A stretch of DNA of 64,000 bases, from positions 1-64,000 of the forward strand of contig NZ_WUEY01000026.1 in NCBI RefSeq assembly GCF_010668395.1, written 5' to 3'. A program made the translations under genes and the position numbers. A model generated the notes under the pieces. It searched no databases. It had not been told where the DNA came from and worked only from the letters and a program-made list of their open reading frames with translations. The stretch comes from Martinezella lusitana (GTDB taxonomy: Bacteria; Pseudomonadota; Alphaproteobacteria; Rhizobiales; Rhizobiaceae). Numbering within the stretch: position 1 is the first letter of the stretch; each line of letters opens with the position of its first letter. This document shows positions 8,344 through 17,614 of the stretch, one piece after another.

Positions 8344-9188
8344 CCCTCGTCTCCGCCGCCACGTCCTCGCGCATCAAGGCGGCCGGTTTGCTGGCTGTTC
8401 CGCGATTGCCGCCGATCGTCGCGCTCTCGTTCCTGGTCGTTGCGATCGTGATCGCCTGGTCGCTCGCGCCGGGCCTGTTCACCAGCCACAACCCGGCCAT
8501 CGGCGTTCCCGCTCAAAAGCTGCTCGGTCCCAGTACCGGACACTGGTTCGGAACCGATCATCTGGGTCGCGACCTCTACACCCGCGTCGTCTATGGCTCG
8601 GCTTCCTCCGTCAGGAGCGCGCTTATCGCCGTCGTCATCGGCGTCGTGGCCGGTGGGCTCATCGGCCTCCTGGCCGGCTTCCTCGGCGGTCGTGTCGATA
8701 CCGTGCTTGCCCGCCTCGTCGACGTGCTGCTTGCCATTCCGAAGTTCCTGCTTGCCGTCATCGTCGTCACCGCGATCGGCTTCGACACCACCAACGCCGC
8801 CATCGCCACCGGCGTCTCGTCGGTGGCCGTCTTCGCCCGGGTGATGCGCTCAGAGGTCATCAAGACCAGGCAGGCAACCTTCATCGAAGCCTCGTTTCTG
8901 CTGGGAGGCTCGCGCTGGCACATTCTATGGCGGCACGTCCTGCCGAATGCGTCGCGCTCCGTGCTGCCGCTTGCGGTGCTGCAGTTCGGCGATTCGATCC
9001 TGGTAATCGCCAGCCTCGCCTTCCTCGGCTATGGCGACCCGCCACCGGCCTCCGACTGGGGTTTGCTGATTTCAATCGGCAAGGACTACCTCAAATGGCC
9101 CTGGCTGGTTTACGCGCCCGCCTTCGTCACGATCGCGACCGTCCTCTCTGTGAATAGGATCAGCCGATGGCTTCGCAAGACAGATTGA
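8340..9188 (+). CDS. ABC transporter permease, DppC type
   Basis: 282 residues. The DppC-family signature HWFGTDHLGRDLYTRVVYG follows the first membrane span, and the EAA loop reads EASFLLGGSRWHILWRHVLP. It pairs with the DppB-type protein to form the inner-membrane channel. Overlaps its neighbours on both sides, so co-translated. Confidence 0.9.
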   Translation: MTLVSAATSSRIKAAGLLAVPRLPPIVALSFLVVAIVIAWSLAPGLFTSHNPAIGVPAQKLLGPSTGHWFGTDHLGRDLYTRVVYGSASSVRSALIAVVIGVVAGGLIGLLAGFLGGRVDTVLARLVDVLLAIPKFLLAVIVVTAIGFDTTNAAIATGVSSVAVFARVMRSEVIKTRQATFIEASFLLGGSRWHILWRHVLPNASRSVLPLAVLQFGDSILVIASLAFLGYGDPPPASDWGLLISIGKDYLKWPWLVYAPAFVTIATVLSVNRISRWLRKTD

Positions 9189-10897
9189 ATGCAGTTCTCG
9201 CCCGTCCCGACGGTGCGGCGGTGTCGTCGCCTCGGCCAGCGCCCCTGCTCCAGGTAGACGGCCTGTCCGTCTCCTACGGGCCGCATGAGGTCGTTTCCAA
9301 TGTCGGATTCGAGCTGGGCCGCGGCAGGAGCCTTGCCCTCATCGGAGAGTCGGGCTCAGGCAAGTCGACCATCGCCCGCGCGGTGCTGCGGCTGCTCCCC
9401 GGCGGGGGCCGCGCCGCCGGCCGCGTCGAGTTCGAGGGCCAGGACATGCTGGGGCTGCCCGAGCGGCGGTTCCGGCCGCTGCGGGGACGAGCCATCGGCT
9501 TCGTCCCGCAGGACCCCGCCAATGCGCTCAATCCGGTGCGGACGATCGGTGCCCAGGCGATGGAAGCGGCCGCGCTTGCCGACGAGCCCAACAAGATCGT
9601 GCGCAAGGCGCTCGTCCTGGAGACGTTCGCCGAGGTCGGGCTCGATAACCCCCAGCGTGTCTACGACTCCTATCCCCACCAATTGTCCGGCGGGATGCTT
9701 CAACGAGTGCTGATCGGTCTTGCGGTCCTGCCTCGGCCGCTGCTGCTGGTCGCGGATGAGCCGACCTCCGCGCTCGACGTCACGATCCAGAAGCGGATTC
9801 TCGATCTGCTTTCGCGCTTGCAGCACGAGCTGGATATCAGCCTGCTCCTCATTACCCACGATCTGGCGATCGCCGCCGAGCGGGCAGACTCGCTTGTCGT
9901 CCTCAAGGGCGGCGTTGTTCAGGAGGCCGGTGACACCGCGGCCGTCTTTTCCGCGCCTGCGTCCGCCTACGCGAAGAAACTGCATGCCGACGTCCCGGCC
10001 CTCAACCCCGACCGTTACCACAAGCTTCGCGATCCAGGCTTCCGTTTGCTTGACGCCGATGCCACTACCACGCCGAAGATCGAAGTCAGCGGCATCACGA
10101 AGAGCTTCACCGTCGATGGCAAGGTGCTGACCGCCGTTGACGACGTATCGTTCACCGTCCAGGCGGGCACCACACACGCGCTCGTCGGCGAGTCGGGCTC
10201 GGGCAAGACGACGACGATCCGGCTGCTGCTTGGGCTCGATCAGCCGGATATCGGGCACATTTCGATCGCCGGGGAAAAGCTCACCGGTCGCTCGCAACAG
10301 TCTTTGCGCACGGTATGGCGCCATCTTCAGCTCGTCTATCAAAACCCGTTCACCTCGCTCGACCCGACCTGGAAGGTCGAGCAGCTGGTTCGCGAGCCGC
10401 TCGACAGGTTCGACATCGGAACCCGCGACGAACGGACGGCGCGCGTCCGCGAGGCGCTGGACAATGTCGGGCTTGGCGAACATCTGCTTTCGCGCAAGCC
10501 GCAAGCCTTGTCAGGCGGCCAGCGCCAGCGCGTCGCCATCGCCCGGGCGCTGGTCCTGAAGCCGGATGTAATCGTTCTCGACGAGCCTACCTCCGCGCTC
10601 GACGTCAGCGTTCAGGCCGACATCGTCGAAGTGTTGCTCTCGCTGCAAGCCAGCCTCGGCCTGACCTATGTCTTCGTCTCGCACGATCTGGCCCTCGTGC
10701 GCCAGCTCGCCCACACCGTCTCGGTCATGCAGCGCGGGCGTATTGTCGAACAGGGTAGAGTCAAGGACATATTCGACAACCCGCGGCAGCCCTATACGGT
10801 GTCGTTGCTGGAATCGATCCCGACCGGCGTTGCCGGTATCGCCCGCGCACCGCACCCGCAACTTCGCCGGATCATCAACCAGGAAAAGATCGCATGA
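9167..10897 (+). CDS. Double-ATPase subunit of the ABC importer (DppD-DppF fusion)
   Basis: 576 residues with two complete ABC cassettes. First: Walker A GESGSGKS at 60-67, signature LSGGMLQRV, Walker B LLLVADEPTSALD. Second: Walker A starting at residue 341, signature LSGGQRQRV, Walker B VIVLDEPTSALD. One chain replaces the usual DppD plus DppF pair, a common arrangement in rhizobia. Overlaps the permease gene by 22 bases and the next gene by ATGA. Confidence 0.92.
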   Translation: MASQDRLNAVLARPDGAAVSSPRPAPLLQVDGLSVSYGPHEVVSNVGFELGRGRSLALIGESGSGKSTIARAVLRLLPGGGRAAGRVEFEGQDMLGLPERRFRPLRGRAIGFVPQDPANALNPVRTIGAQAMEAAALADEPNKIVRKALVLETFAEVGLDNPQRVYDSYPHQLSGGMLQRVLIGLAVLPRPLLLVADEPTSALDVTIQKRILDLLSRLQHELDISLLLITHDLAIAAERADSLVVLKGGVVQEAGDTAAVFSAPASAYAKKLHADVPALNPDRYHKLRDPGFRLLDADATTTPKIEVSGITKSFTVDGKVLTAVDDVSFTVQAGTTHALVGESGSGKTTTIRLLLGLDQPDIGHISIAGEKLTGRSQQSLRTVWRHLQLVYQNPFTSLDPTWKVEQLVREPLDRFDIGTRDERTARVREALDNVGLGEHLLSRKPQALSGGQRQRVAIARALVLKPDVIVLDEPTSALDVSVQADIVEVLLSLQASLGLTYVFVSHDLALVRQLAHTVSVMQRGRIVEQGRVKDIFDNPRQPYTVSLLESIPTGVAGIARAPHPQLRRIINQEKIA

Positions 10898-11976
10898 CCA
10901 TAGCCGCATCTGTCAGCCCCCTGCCCGCGATCTTTCGTCCGAAGCGACGGCTCGGTTTCAACACCCGGGTGGCATTCAACGACGAAGCAGGGCCGGCGCA
11001 GGGGTTGCGCGACGGGATCGAGCTGTTCAAGGCGGCAGAGCGGCTGGGTTATCAGTCCGGCTGGGCCTACCAGCGGCACTTCGACCACTATCTGTCCTCG
11101 CCACTTCCGTTCTTCGCCGCGGCCGGCCAGCATACGAAGCATATCACGCTGGGCTCGGCGGTCATCCCGATGCGCTACCAGGATCCGATCCTGCTCGCCG
11201 AAGCAGCCGGGACCACCGATCTGTTGATCGGCGGCCGGCTGGAGCTGGCCATCTCGACCGGCGCCAATGCCGTGTTCGACGCGGTTTTCGGCGCGGTCGA
11301 CACCGATGCGCGGACAGAGGCCAAGCGCCGGCAGGCACGCTTCCTTGACGCGCTCTCGGGCACGGTCCTGCACGTCGTCGATGGGCCGGGTCAGGGTGCC
11401 CCGGAAGGCACGGAACTGCGCGTAACGCCGCACAGCCCGACCCTGCGCTCCCGGATCCGGCAGGGCTCGGCCAGCCTGGCCTCGGCTGTGCAGGCCGCCG
11501 AACTCGGGATCGGGCTGATCTCCGGAACCGTGCAGCACGATCATGCCGAAGGCGAGACGTTCGGGGAGTATCAGGCCCGCTCCATCGATGCTTTCCGCAC
11601 CACATGGACCCATAAATGGGGTACCGAGCCGCCACCGGTCACCGTCGCAGCCTCGATTCTGGTGGGCACCACCACCGAGCTCCGGGAAAAATACGCCGCT
11701 TACGATTTCGAGCGTCGCACCCACGGCATCGCCGCATCCCGCCCCAAGGGCGCCCTGGCGCCGGCCAATCAGCCAACCGGGATCCAGATATCCCCGGTCT
11801 TTCAGGGCACCCCAGACCAGGTGATCGAGGCGGTCCTCAGCGACCCGGGCCTTGCCGCCGCAGACGAGGTTGTGCTTTTCCTGCCGCCCGCCTTCAATCT
11901 TGCCGAGAACATACGGCTACTGACCGACCTTGCGCAGACGGTGGCGCCGAACTTCGGCTGGTCGCCTGGCGCATGA
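10894..11976 (+). CDS. Second LLM-class flavin-dependent oxidoreductase
   Basis: 360 residues with a luciferase-like barrel (RLGFNTRVAF near residue 19, HITLGSAVIPMRYQDPILLAE, then GGRLELAISTGAN). It is only distantly similar to the 458 gene, so the block encodes two different FMNH2-dependent monooxygenases. Being coupled by ATGA to the importer genes suggests it acts on the imported compound. No flavin reductase is nearby. Confidence 0.82.
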   Translation: MTIAASVSPLPAIFRPKRRLGFNTRVAFNDEAGPAQGLRDGIELFKAAERLGYQSGWAYQRHFDHYLSSPLPFFAAAGQHTKHITLGSAVIPMRYQDPILLAEAAGTTDLLIGGRLELAISTGANAVFDAVFGAVDTDARTEAKRRQARFLDALSGTVLHVVDGPGQGAPEGTELRVTPHSPTLRSRIRQGSASLASAVQAAELGIGLISGTVQHDHAEGETFGEYQARSIDAFRTTWTHKWGTEPPPVTVAASILVGTTTELREKYAAYDFERRTHGIAASRPKGALAPANQPTGIQISPVFQGTPDQVIEAVLSDPGLAAADEVVLFLPPAFNLAENIRLLTDLAQTVAPNFGWSPGA

Positions 11977-12133
11977 CAGCGCGCGGCTACGCCGTTCAGG
12001 GTCCGTCGCCTTGACCTTTAAAAGGTGCTCTCGGCATCGGCGGGAGCATGGTGGCGTCCTTTGAGTGGCCGGCGATCCAGTACCAAATCTCAATCATGCG
12101 GCCGCGCGGCGGGCTGCCACTCCTTCAAAGGTT

Positions 12134-13207
12134 TCAATCCTTCGACACCCGTCTTTGAAGCCATCGCAACACGCGAACCTCCTCGATGTCCATCCACTGC
12201 AGGAGCCTCTCGCTGCGCGTTTGGATCTTGAGGACCTCTGGAAGGCATCCGGCCCTGAAATCCTCGAAAACCGCGGGATGGATGTAGGATGACCTGCAAA
12301 CCGAACGCGTGTTGACGAGCATCGATGCGACAGTATCGATCACCTGATTGAGCTGGCGCGTGACCGCTCTCTCCGACAATTCCACGTCGAGGGGAGCCAG
12401 AGCCGAGACCGCCATGCAAGTCGCACCCCACGTTCTGAACTGACGCGAGCTGAAATCGCTTCCGGACGTCTCCCTGATATAGGCGTTCACGTCCTGCGAC
12501 GAGATCTGCCGGTAGCCCCCGTCGTCGCAAACATACTTGAAAAGCTGCTGGCCCGGCAGCTCCTGCAACCTTCGCACGACGTTTGCGATGCGTCGGTCGC
12601 TGTGCACCAGATTCCATTCCTTGCCGGACTTGCCCCTGAAGCGGAATTTGACCGTTCCCCCCTCCACGCGCACATGGCGCCTTTTGAGCGTCGTCACTCC
12701 GTAAGACCGGTTCGCCTCGGCATAGGCGGCATTGCCGACGCGAATATAGAGGTTGTCCAGCATCCAGATCACGGTCGCCAAGGCCTTTTCCATGGTCAGG
12801 CCTCGGGAGCCGAGATCGGCATCGACCCGCTGGCGGATTTCGGGAAGACTGCTTGCAAAGTCGACGAGACGATCGAACTTCACGCGACCGCGTTCGGAAT
12901 GCCAGTCCGGATGATAGCGATATTGCTTGCGCCCGCGAGCATCGATTCCGATCGCCTGAAGATGGGAAAATGGATTTGTCGAGATCACCACGTCCGTATA
13001 GGCGGGAGGGATGGCCAGGGCGTCCAGACGGGCGATCTCCACTCTATCGGTGATCCGCATTCCGCTTGGCATGTAATAGAGAAATCCGTTCTTTCCATGC
13101 CTTCGGCGAATGCCGTCCTCAAGGCTGACAAGGTAGGTCAGTCCGGAATGGAGTTTCAGTTCGGCGGCCGCGGCGGCGGCATCCACTTTGGAGATGATCT
13201 GGTTCAT
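12134..13207 (-). CDS. DNA topoisomerase IB (poxvirus-type)
   Basis: 357 residues from the ATG at 13207 (ggag about 9 bases upstream); the frame opens further upstream without family similarity. Catalytic features in order: Arg156 in NLYIRVGN, the KSGK lysine region near 193, Arg255/Arg258 in SSRQFRTWGAT, and the nucleophile Tyr308 in RSVCRSSYIHP. The enzyme relaxes supercoils by nicking one strand through a 3'-phosphotyrosine bond. It is a single gene not tied to the neighbouring catabolic units. Confidence 0.9.
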   Translation of the reverse strand: MNQIISKVDAAAAAAELKLHSGLTYLVSLEDGIRRRHGKNGFLYYMPSGMRITDRVEIARLDALAIPPAYTDVVISTNPFSHLQAIGIDARGRKQYRYHPDWHSERGRVKFDRLVDFASSLPEIRQRVDADLGSRGLTMEKALATVIWMLDNLYIRVGNAAYAEANRSYGVTTLKRRHVRVEGGTVKFRFRGKSGKEWNLVHSDRRIANVVRRLQELPGQQLFKYVCDDGGYRQISSQDVNAYIRETSGSDFSSRQFRTWGATCMAVSALAPLDVELSERAVTRQLNQVIDTVASMLVNTRSVCRSSYIHPAVFEDFRAGCLPEVLKIQTRSERLLQWMDIEEVRVLRWLQRRVSKD

Positions 13208-13438
13208 GCCCCGATAACTCCCGCGCGATGCGCCGGTTCCCATACATTCGCCTGGATGTTTGATCCCGGATTTTGATGGCGCGACCGTCTCGCAAGCGCG
13301 GAGAGATCCGCTGTGGGGCAGGATCCGCATGAGAAGCGGCGCGATGACAGAAGCCATCGCGCCAGAAGGCGATCATGAGAAATCGACAGAGCGACATCGC
13401 CGATCGGGCGGATGCCCGACTATCCACCCTTCATCGTT

Positions 13439-14035
13439 CTATGCCCGGTCCCGCATGCGCTTCATCCAACGGACCAGCGCGTCGTCTTTCAATGCGCCCA
13501 GAATGTGGCTGAAGGTTTCGTCGCTCTCATCCTGGCCGAGCTTGAAGCGGGCTGAAATGGAAAGGATACGGGCGCGAAAACCGATGACACCGCTGCGGAG
13601 CTTCGCATAACGCGGACCGAGGCTGTCGATGGTCCAGGGCGTCTGTTCGTTCTGCTCCATATGGGCGACCGTTCGCACCAGAGCCTCGTCGGTCAACTCG
13701 TCGCTGAACGCGATTTCCGCCGCAATCCGCACCACCACGAAATTCCATGTCGGCGCCCAATCGCTTTTTCCGGCCATGGCCGGTGAGATATAGGCGCTCG
13801 GGCCATGAAAGCTCAGGAGACAGCGGGAATCCTTGTTGAGAACCGGATAAATGGGCGCATGCCGTGGCAGATGGCCGAGCAACGCCGTCGGCCGGCCATC
13901 GGCATTGCGCTCGAGCAGAACAGGCATATCGGTCATGTGGAAATCACCGTCATGAGCCGCGATGGCCGCCATCGGATAGGCGTCGATCACGTCGCCGATG
14001 TCGCGATCGTTCCAGTTGTCGAATTTTCCTGTCAT
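13439..14035 (-). CDS. PaiB-like FMN-binding protein (annotated in the family as negative transcriptional regulator)
   Basis: 198 residues starting MTGKFDNWNDRDIGDVIDAY; cagga lies just upstream of the ATG at 14035. It has the split-barrel FMN-binding fold (LGHLPRHAPIYPVL, LLSFHGPSAYISP, WAPTWNFVVVRIAAE). Founding members repress degradative genes in Bacillus, but the fold is that of flavin-binding oxidoreductases, so an enzymatic role is equally possible. Last gene of the leftward set 18403-13439. Confidence 0.8.
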   Translation of the reverse strand: MTGKFDNWNDRDIGDVIDAYPMAAIAAHDGDFHMTDMPVLLERNADGRPTALLGHLPRHAPIYPVLNKDSRCLLSFHGPSAYISPAMAGKSDWAPTWNFVVVRIAAEIAFSDELTDEALVRTVAHMEQNEQTPWTIDSLGPRYAKLRSGVIGFRARILSISARFKLGQDESDETFSHILGALKDDALVRWMKRMRDRA

Positions 14036-14091
14036 CTTATCCTGCCCATGACGTTGCGGCCGGGTCTCGTGCCCGGCTCTCGTTCGAAATA

Positions 14092-15219
14092 TCAGAGAAA
14101 CCAAACGACCTGGCGAATGGCCGCGCCATCGGCCAATCGATCGAAGCCGGCATTGATCTCTTCAAGGCTCAGGCGGCCGGTCAGCAGCTTGTCGACCGGC
14201 AGCTTGCCGCGCTTGTAGAGATTGAGGAAGCGAGGGATATCCCGCGACGGCACGCTTGAGCCGATATAACTGCCTTTCAGCGTGCGCTCCTCCGCCGTCA
14301 GTGTCACGGCGGGCAGGCGCAGCATGGCGTTGGGATTGGGAAGGCCGCCGGTGATGGTTGTTCCGCCGCGGCGCGTAATTGCGTAGCCGAGTTCCAGCGC
14401 ATGGACCGAGCCCGCAAATTCGAGCGCCACGGCGACGCCGCCGCCGGTAATCTCGCGGGCTTTCCCGACCACATCCGGATCATCGCCGCGCAGGGTGTGG
14501 GTCGCGCCGAGCGAGCGGGCGAATTCGAGCTTCGACTCCAGCCGGTCGATGGCAAGGATGGTCTCGCAACCCGCGGCGACAGCGCCGAGCAGCGCGGCAA
14601 GCCCGACGCCGCCGAGACCGATGACGGCGACAGATCCGCCAGGTTTGATTTCGCCGGCGTTGAACACCGTGCCCACACCGGTGATGACGGCACAACCCAT
14701 CAGCCCGGCGATATCGAGCGGCACCTCGGGGTCGATCTTCACCAGCGAACGGCGGGAAACCGTGGCATATTCCGCGAAAGACGATACGCCGCAATGATGA
14801 TGGATAGGCTTGCCGTGACGGAAAAGGCGCGTCGCGCCGGTGGTCAGGTCGCCCTTGGCGTTGTGCGCGGCACCCGGCTCGCAAAGCGCCGGGCGGCCCT
14901 CCGAACAGGGATTGCAATGGCCGCAACTCGGCACGAAGACGAACGCCACATGATCGCCGGGCTTCAGGTCTTCCACGAAAGGACCGACCTCCTCGACGAT
15001 GCCGGCAGCTTCATGGCCCAGCACCATCGGTAAGGGGCGCGGCCGGTTTCCCTCCATAACGGACAGATCCGAATGACAGAGACCCGCGGCCGCCATGCGC
15101 ACGAGGACCTCCCCCGGGCCTGGCCCTTCAAGGTCGATCATCTGCACCTTGAGAGGCAAAGTTTCGCCATAGGGCCGGTCCAGCCCCATTTCCTCGAGCA
15201 CGGCAGCTTTGATCCTCAT
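14092..15219 (-). CDS. Zinc-dependent alcohol dehydrogenase (MDR, class III-like)
   Basis: 375 residues from ATG 15219. Catalytic zinc ligands Cys48 (GLCHSDLSV) and His69-Glu70 (LGHEAAG); structural zinc cysteines 99, 102, 105 and 113 (CGHCNPCSEGRPALC); NAD-binding GLGGVG near residue 200. It oxidises an alcohol, or an S-hydroxymethyl-type adduct, with NAD. Lies between the PaiB-like and amidohydrolase genes on the same strand. Confidence 0.88.
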   Translation of the reverse strand: MRIKAAVLEEMGLDRPYGETLPLKVQMIDLEGPGPGEVLVRMAAAGLCHSDLSVMEGNRPRPLPMVLGHEAAGIVEEVGPFVEDLKPGDHVAFVFVPSCGHCNPCSEGRPALCEPGAAHNAKGDLTTGATRLFRHGKPIHHHCGVSSFAEYATVSRRSLVKIDPEVPLDIAGLMGCAVITGVGTVFNAGEIKPGGSVAVIGLGGVGLAALLGAVAAGCETILAIDRLESKLEFARSLGATHTLRGDDPDVVGKAREITGGGVAVALEFAGSVHALELGYAITRRGGTTITGGLPNPNAMLRLPAVTLTAEERTLKGSYIGSSVPSRDIPRFLNLYKRGKLPVDKLLTGRLSLEEINAGFDRLADGAAIRQVVWFL

Positions 15220-15352
15220 CGTCGGCAACCCTTTCGGCTGATGTGGAATGTACGCAGGAGACTATCATCCCGGCGGCATGGCCCGCCTGCGACATCAGGT
15301 CAAAAACTATCGCGATAGGGCCGCATTGCGATGGCGAAAGACAGGATCAGGA

Positions 15353-16510
15353 TCAGGCCGCGTCGCCGAGCATGTTTTGCACGACACGCATGAAAACGCC
15401 GGCGCCGATGCCGATGAGGCCATCCGGGAAATCATAGTCGGGGCTGTGAAGCGCTGGACAATTCGGTCCCGCGCCGAGGAGGAACATCGCCGAGGGAGCA
15501 ACGGCTCGGAAGCGCCCGAAATCTTCCGATCCAAGCATCGGCAGGTTGCCGCGACCGAAGGCGATACCCTGTTGCTCCAGCGCTTCGGCAAGGCGGGCAA
15601 CCGCCTCCGGACTGTTTTCGCAATGGGAGAAGATATCGCTGTAGTCGATGGAAAGACCGAGCCCTTCGGCGGTAGCGACCTGTTTCACCAAAGCCTCGAC
15701 CTCGTTGCAGAGATGCTCCATGCGGTCGTCGATCAAGGTGCGCAACGTCGCCCAGACCTCCGCCGTGCCCGGGGCGACGCCGAAGGTGGGCTCGCCGAGC
15801 GACGCATGGGTGACGGTCACCATCGAGAGGCTCTCGTCGCGGGCGCCGTCGACGGACATGGCCGCAAGCGCCGTCATCAGGGCCGCCACCGCACCCATGG
15901 GCGATTTGCCGGAGCGGGGCGTGGACGCATGCGCCGTCCGTCCTGTCAGCCGAATGCGGATGCCGCGGGAGGCGCAATTCACCGGCCCTTCGGCAAGCGC
16001 CACTTCGCCGAACGCCAGGCCCGGCGAATTATGCAGCGAAAAGGAAAAATCCGGGCGGATCTCGGCAAATCGCGGATCGTCGAGCACCGCCGCCGCGCCC
16101 GCGCCGGTTTCCTCGGCAGGCTGGAAGAGCAGCACCACGCGGCCGCGCCGCAGCCGCTCCCGCGACAGGCCGTGGGCAAGCCCGGCCATGATCGCCATAT
16201 GCCCGTCATGGCCGCACATATGGCCTTTGCCCGCCACGAGCGACTTGTGGGCGATGTCGCGGGTTTCGGCGATCGGGAGGGCATCGAGCTCGCAGCGGAA
16301 GAGCAACGTCGGCCCCGACCCCTTCCCCTCGAAAACGGCGGCGACACCGGTGCCGCCAAGTCCCGTCATGATCCGGTCCGGCTTCAGCGGCGTGAGGAAG
16401 GAGACGACGCGCCCGGCCGTTTCATGTTCCTCGCCGGAGATTTCCGGATGCCGGTGAAGATCGTGTCGAAACCGCACCAGATCCCCGATATCGCCTTCAG
16501 TCAGAAACAT
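15353..16510 (-). CDS. M20 family amidohydrolase (HipO/N-acyl-amino-acid hydrolase type)
   Basis: 385 residues from ATG 16510 (MFLTEGDIGDLVRFRHDLHR). Metal-binding motifs: Cys99-x-His101 in GHMCGHDGHMA and Glu133-Glu134 in LFQPAEETGAGA; the lid domain (GIRIRLTGRTAHASTP) is present. The family cleaves N-acyl amino acids such as hippurate with two metal ions. Beside an esterase and an alcohol dehydrogenase this suggests breakdown of an acylated substrate brought in by the divergent importer. Confidence 0.88.
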   Translation of the reverse strand: MFLTEGDIGDLVRFRHDLHRHPEISGEEHETAGRVVSFLTPLKPDRIMTGLGGTGVAAVFEGKGSGPTLLFRCELDALPIAETRDIAHKSLVAGKGHMCGHDGHMAIMAGLAHGLSRERLRRGRVVLLFQPAEETGAGAAAVLDDPRFAEIRPDFSFSLHNSPGLAFGEVALAEGPVNCASRGIRIRLTGRTAHASTPRSGKSPMGAVAALMTALAAMSVDGARDESLSMVTVTHASLGEPTFGVAPGTAEVWATLRTLIDDRMEHLCNEVEALVKQVATAEGLGLSIDYSDIFSHCENSPEAVARLAEALEQQGIAFGRGNLPMLGSEDFGRFRAVAPSAMFLLGAGPNCPALHSPDYDFPDGLIGIGAGVFMRVVQNMLGDAA

Positions 16511-16538
16511 GAGCCCATCCTTTCTTGTCTTCCCTCGT

Positions 16539-17525
16539 TCAGGCGCCTGCTCTGCCAAGCACGCGGGATATGAACCGCGCGCCATCGGCAATCGCCTCGC
16601 GTGCCAACCTGGACATGGACATCGCCTCCAGGAAGGAATGCGTGGCGCCCTTGTAGACCTTGCTGTCGGCGACGTTGCCAGCCCCCCGCAGCCTCTCCAC
16701 CATCTCGAAGCTGTCGGCCGCGATGATATCCCGATCCGGAACGACAAGGAAAGCGGGCGGCAGGCCATGAAGCTCGGCCTTCAGCAGATAAATCTCGGGA
16801 TTGGTCAGGTCTTCCGGCGTGCGCGTGTAGTTGCGGAAATAGAAGTTGACCTCCTCGCGATCCATGACGGAGCCCGGCCCGCCATGCAGCGCCTCGGCCT
16901 CATCGGAGCATTCGGTTGCAAAACCCGCGTAGTTGAACAGCAGGCCCTTGATCGCAGCGCCATCACCCTTGTCGCGCATGCGGATTGCCGTGGCGAGCGA
17001 AAGATTGCCGCCCGCCGAATCGCCGCCCAGAGCCAGCCGCGAGGGATCGATGCCGATCGATGCGAGTTTCAGCCAGCCGAGCGCATCCTCCACCTGATCG
17101 ATGGCGACGGGATATTTGTGCTCGGGAGAACGATAGTAGTCGAGACCCAGCACCTTCACCTTGGCCGCATGGGCATATTCGCGCATCAGCCTGTCGTGGG
17201 TGTCGATGCTGAACAGAACAAAGCCGCCGCCGTGGAGATAGACGAGGACCGGCGCATCATCCGGCAGTCCGGGATCGTAGAGCCTAGCGCGCATAGCCCC
17301 GTGGCGTGTCGGGATCGACAGATCCTGCGTCTTTGCCATGACGGGGCCGCCCTGCCGGAAGGGCTCGCGGACGATTTCCGCGATCCGGCGCGCTTCTTCG
17401 GGAGAAACGCTGGAGAGCGACGGATACTGTGCCCAGCCCTTGCGCATCCTGGTGAGGAACAGGGCAATTTCGTCATCGATTGGCGACAGGGTGGCGTGCT
17501 GCGGGGAGGAAGGAGATATGCTCAC
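16539..17525 (-). CDS. Alpha/beta hydrolase of the hormone-sensitive lipase family
   Basis: 328 residues with a GTG start at 17525; gagg lies 8 bases upstream and no in-frame ATG fits. The oxyanion motif HGGG is at 98-101, the nucleophile Ser170 is in GDSAGG, and the likely catalytic Asp and His are in VPDRDIIAADSF and GATHSFLE. Acts on short-chain esters or lactones. 28 bases separate it from the amidohydrolase start, so one operon. Confidence 0.87.
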   Translation of the reverse strand: MSISPSSPQHATLSPIDDEIALFLTRMRKGWAQYPSLSSVSPEEARRIAEIVREPFRQGGPVMAKTQDLSIPTRHGAMRARLYDPGLPDDAPVLVYLHGGGFVLFSIDTHDRLMREYAHAAKVKVLGLDYYRSPEHKYPVAIDQVEDALGWLKLASIGIDPSRLALGGDSAGGNLSLATAIRMRDKGDGAAIKGLLFNYAGFATECSDEAEALHGGPGSVMDREEVNFYFRNYTRTPEDLTNPEIYLLKAELHGLPPAFLVVPDRDIIAADSFEMVERLRGAGNVADSKVYKGATHSFLEAMSMSRLAREAIADGARFISRVLGRAGA

Positions 17526-17614
17526 GGAACTGGCCTCATGGTCTTCGGGTCGAGGCAATCTTAGCAATCGTCCGTGCGCCGGCGCTCCCTTCGCCGGGTC
17601 TTTTCCTGTCTCGA

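Noticed and set aside
12014..12133. Possible terminator between the LLM gene and topoisomerase
   Set aside because: Only a 5-bp acctt/aaggt dyad is visible, too weak to report as a terminator.
15248..16573. 441-codon plus-strand frame across the amidohydrolase gene
   Set aside because: Shadow of the M20 gene on the opposite strand, whose metal-binding motifs are intact.
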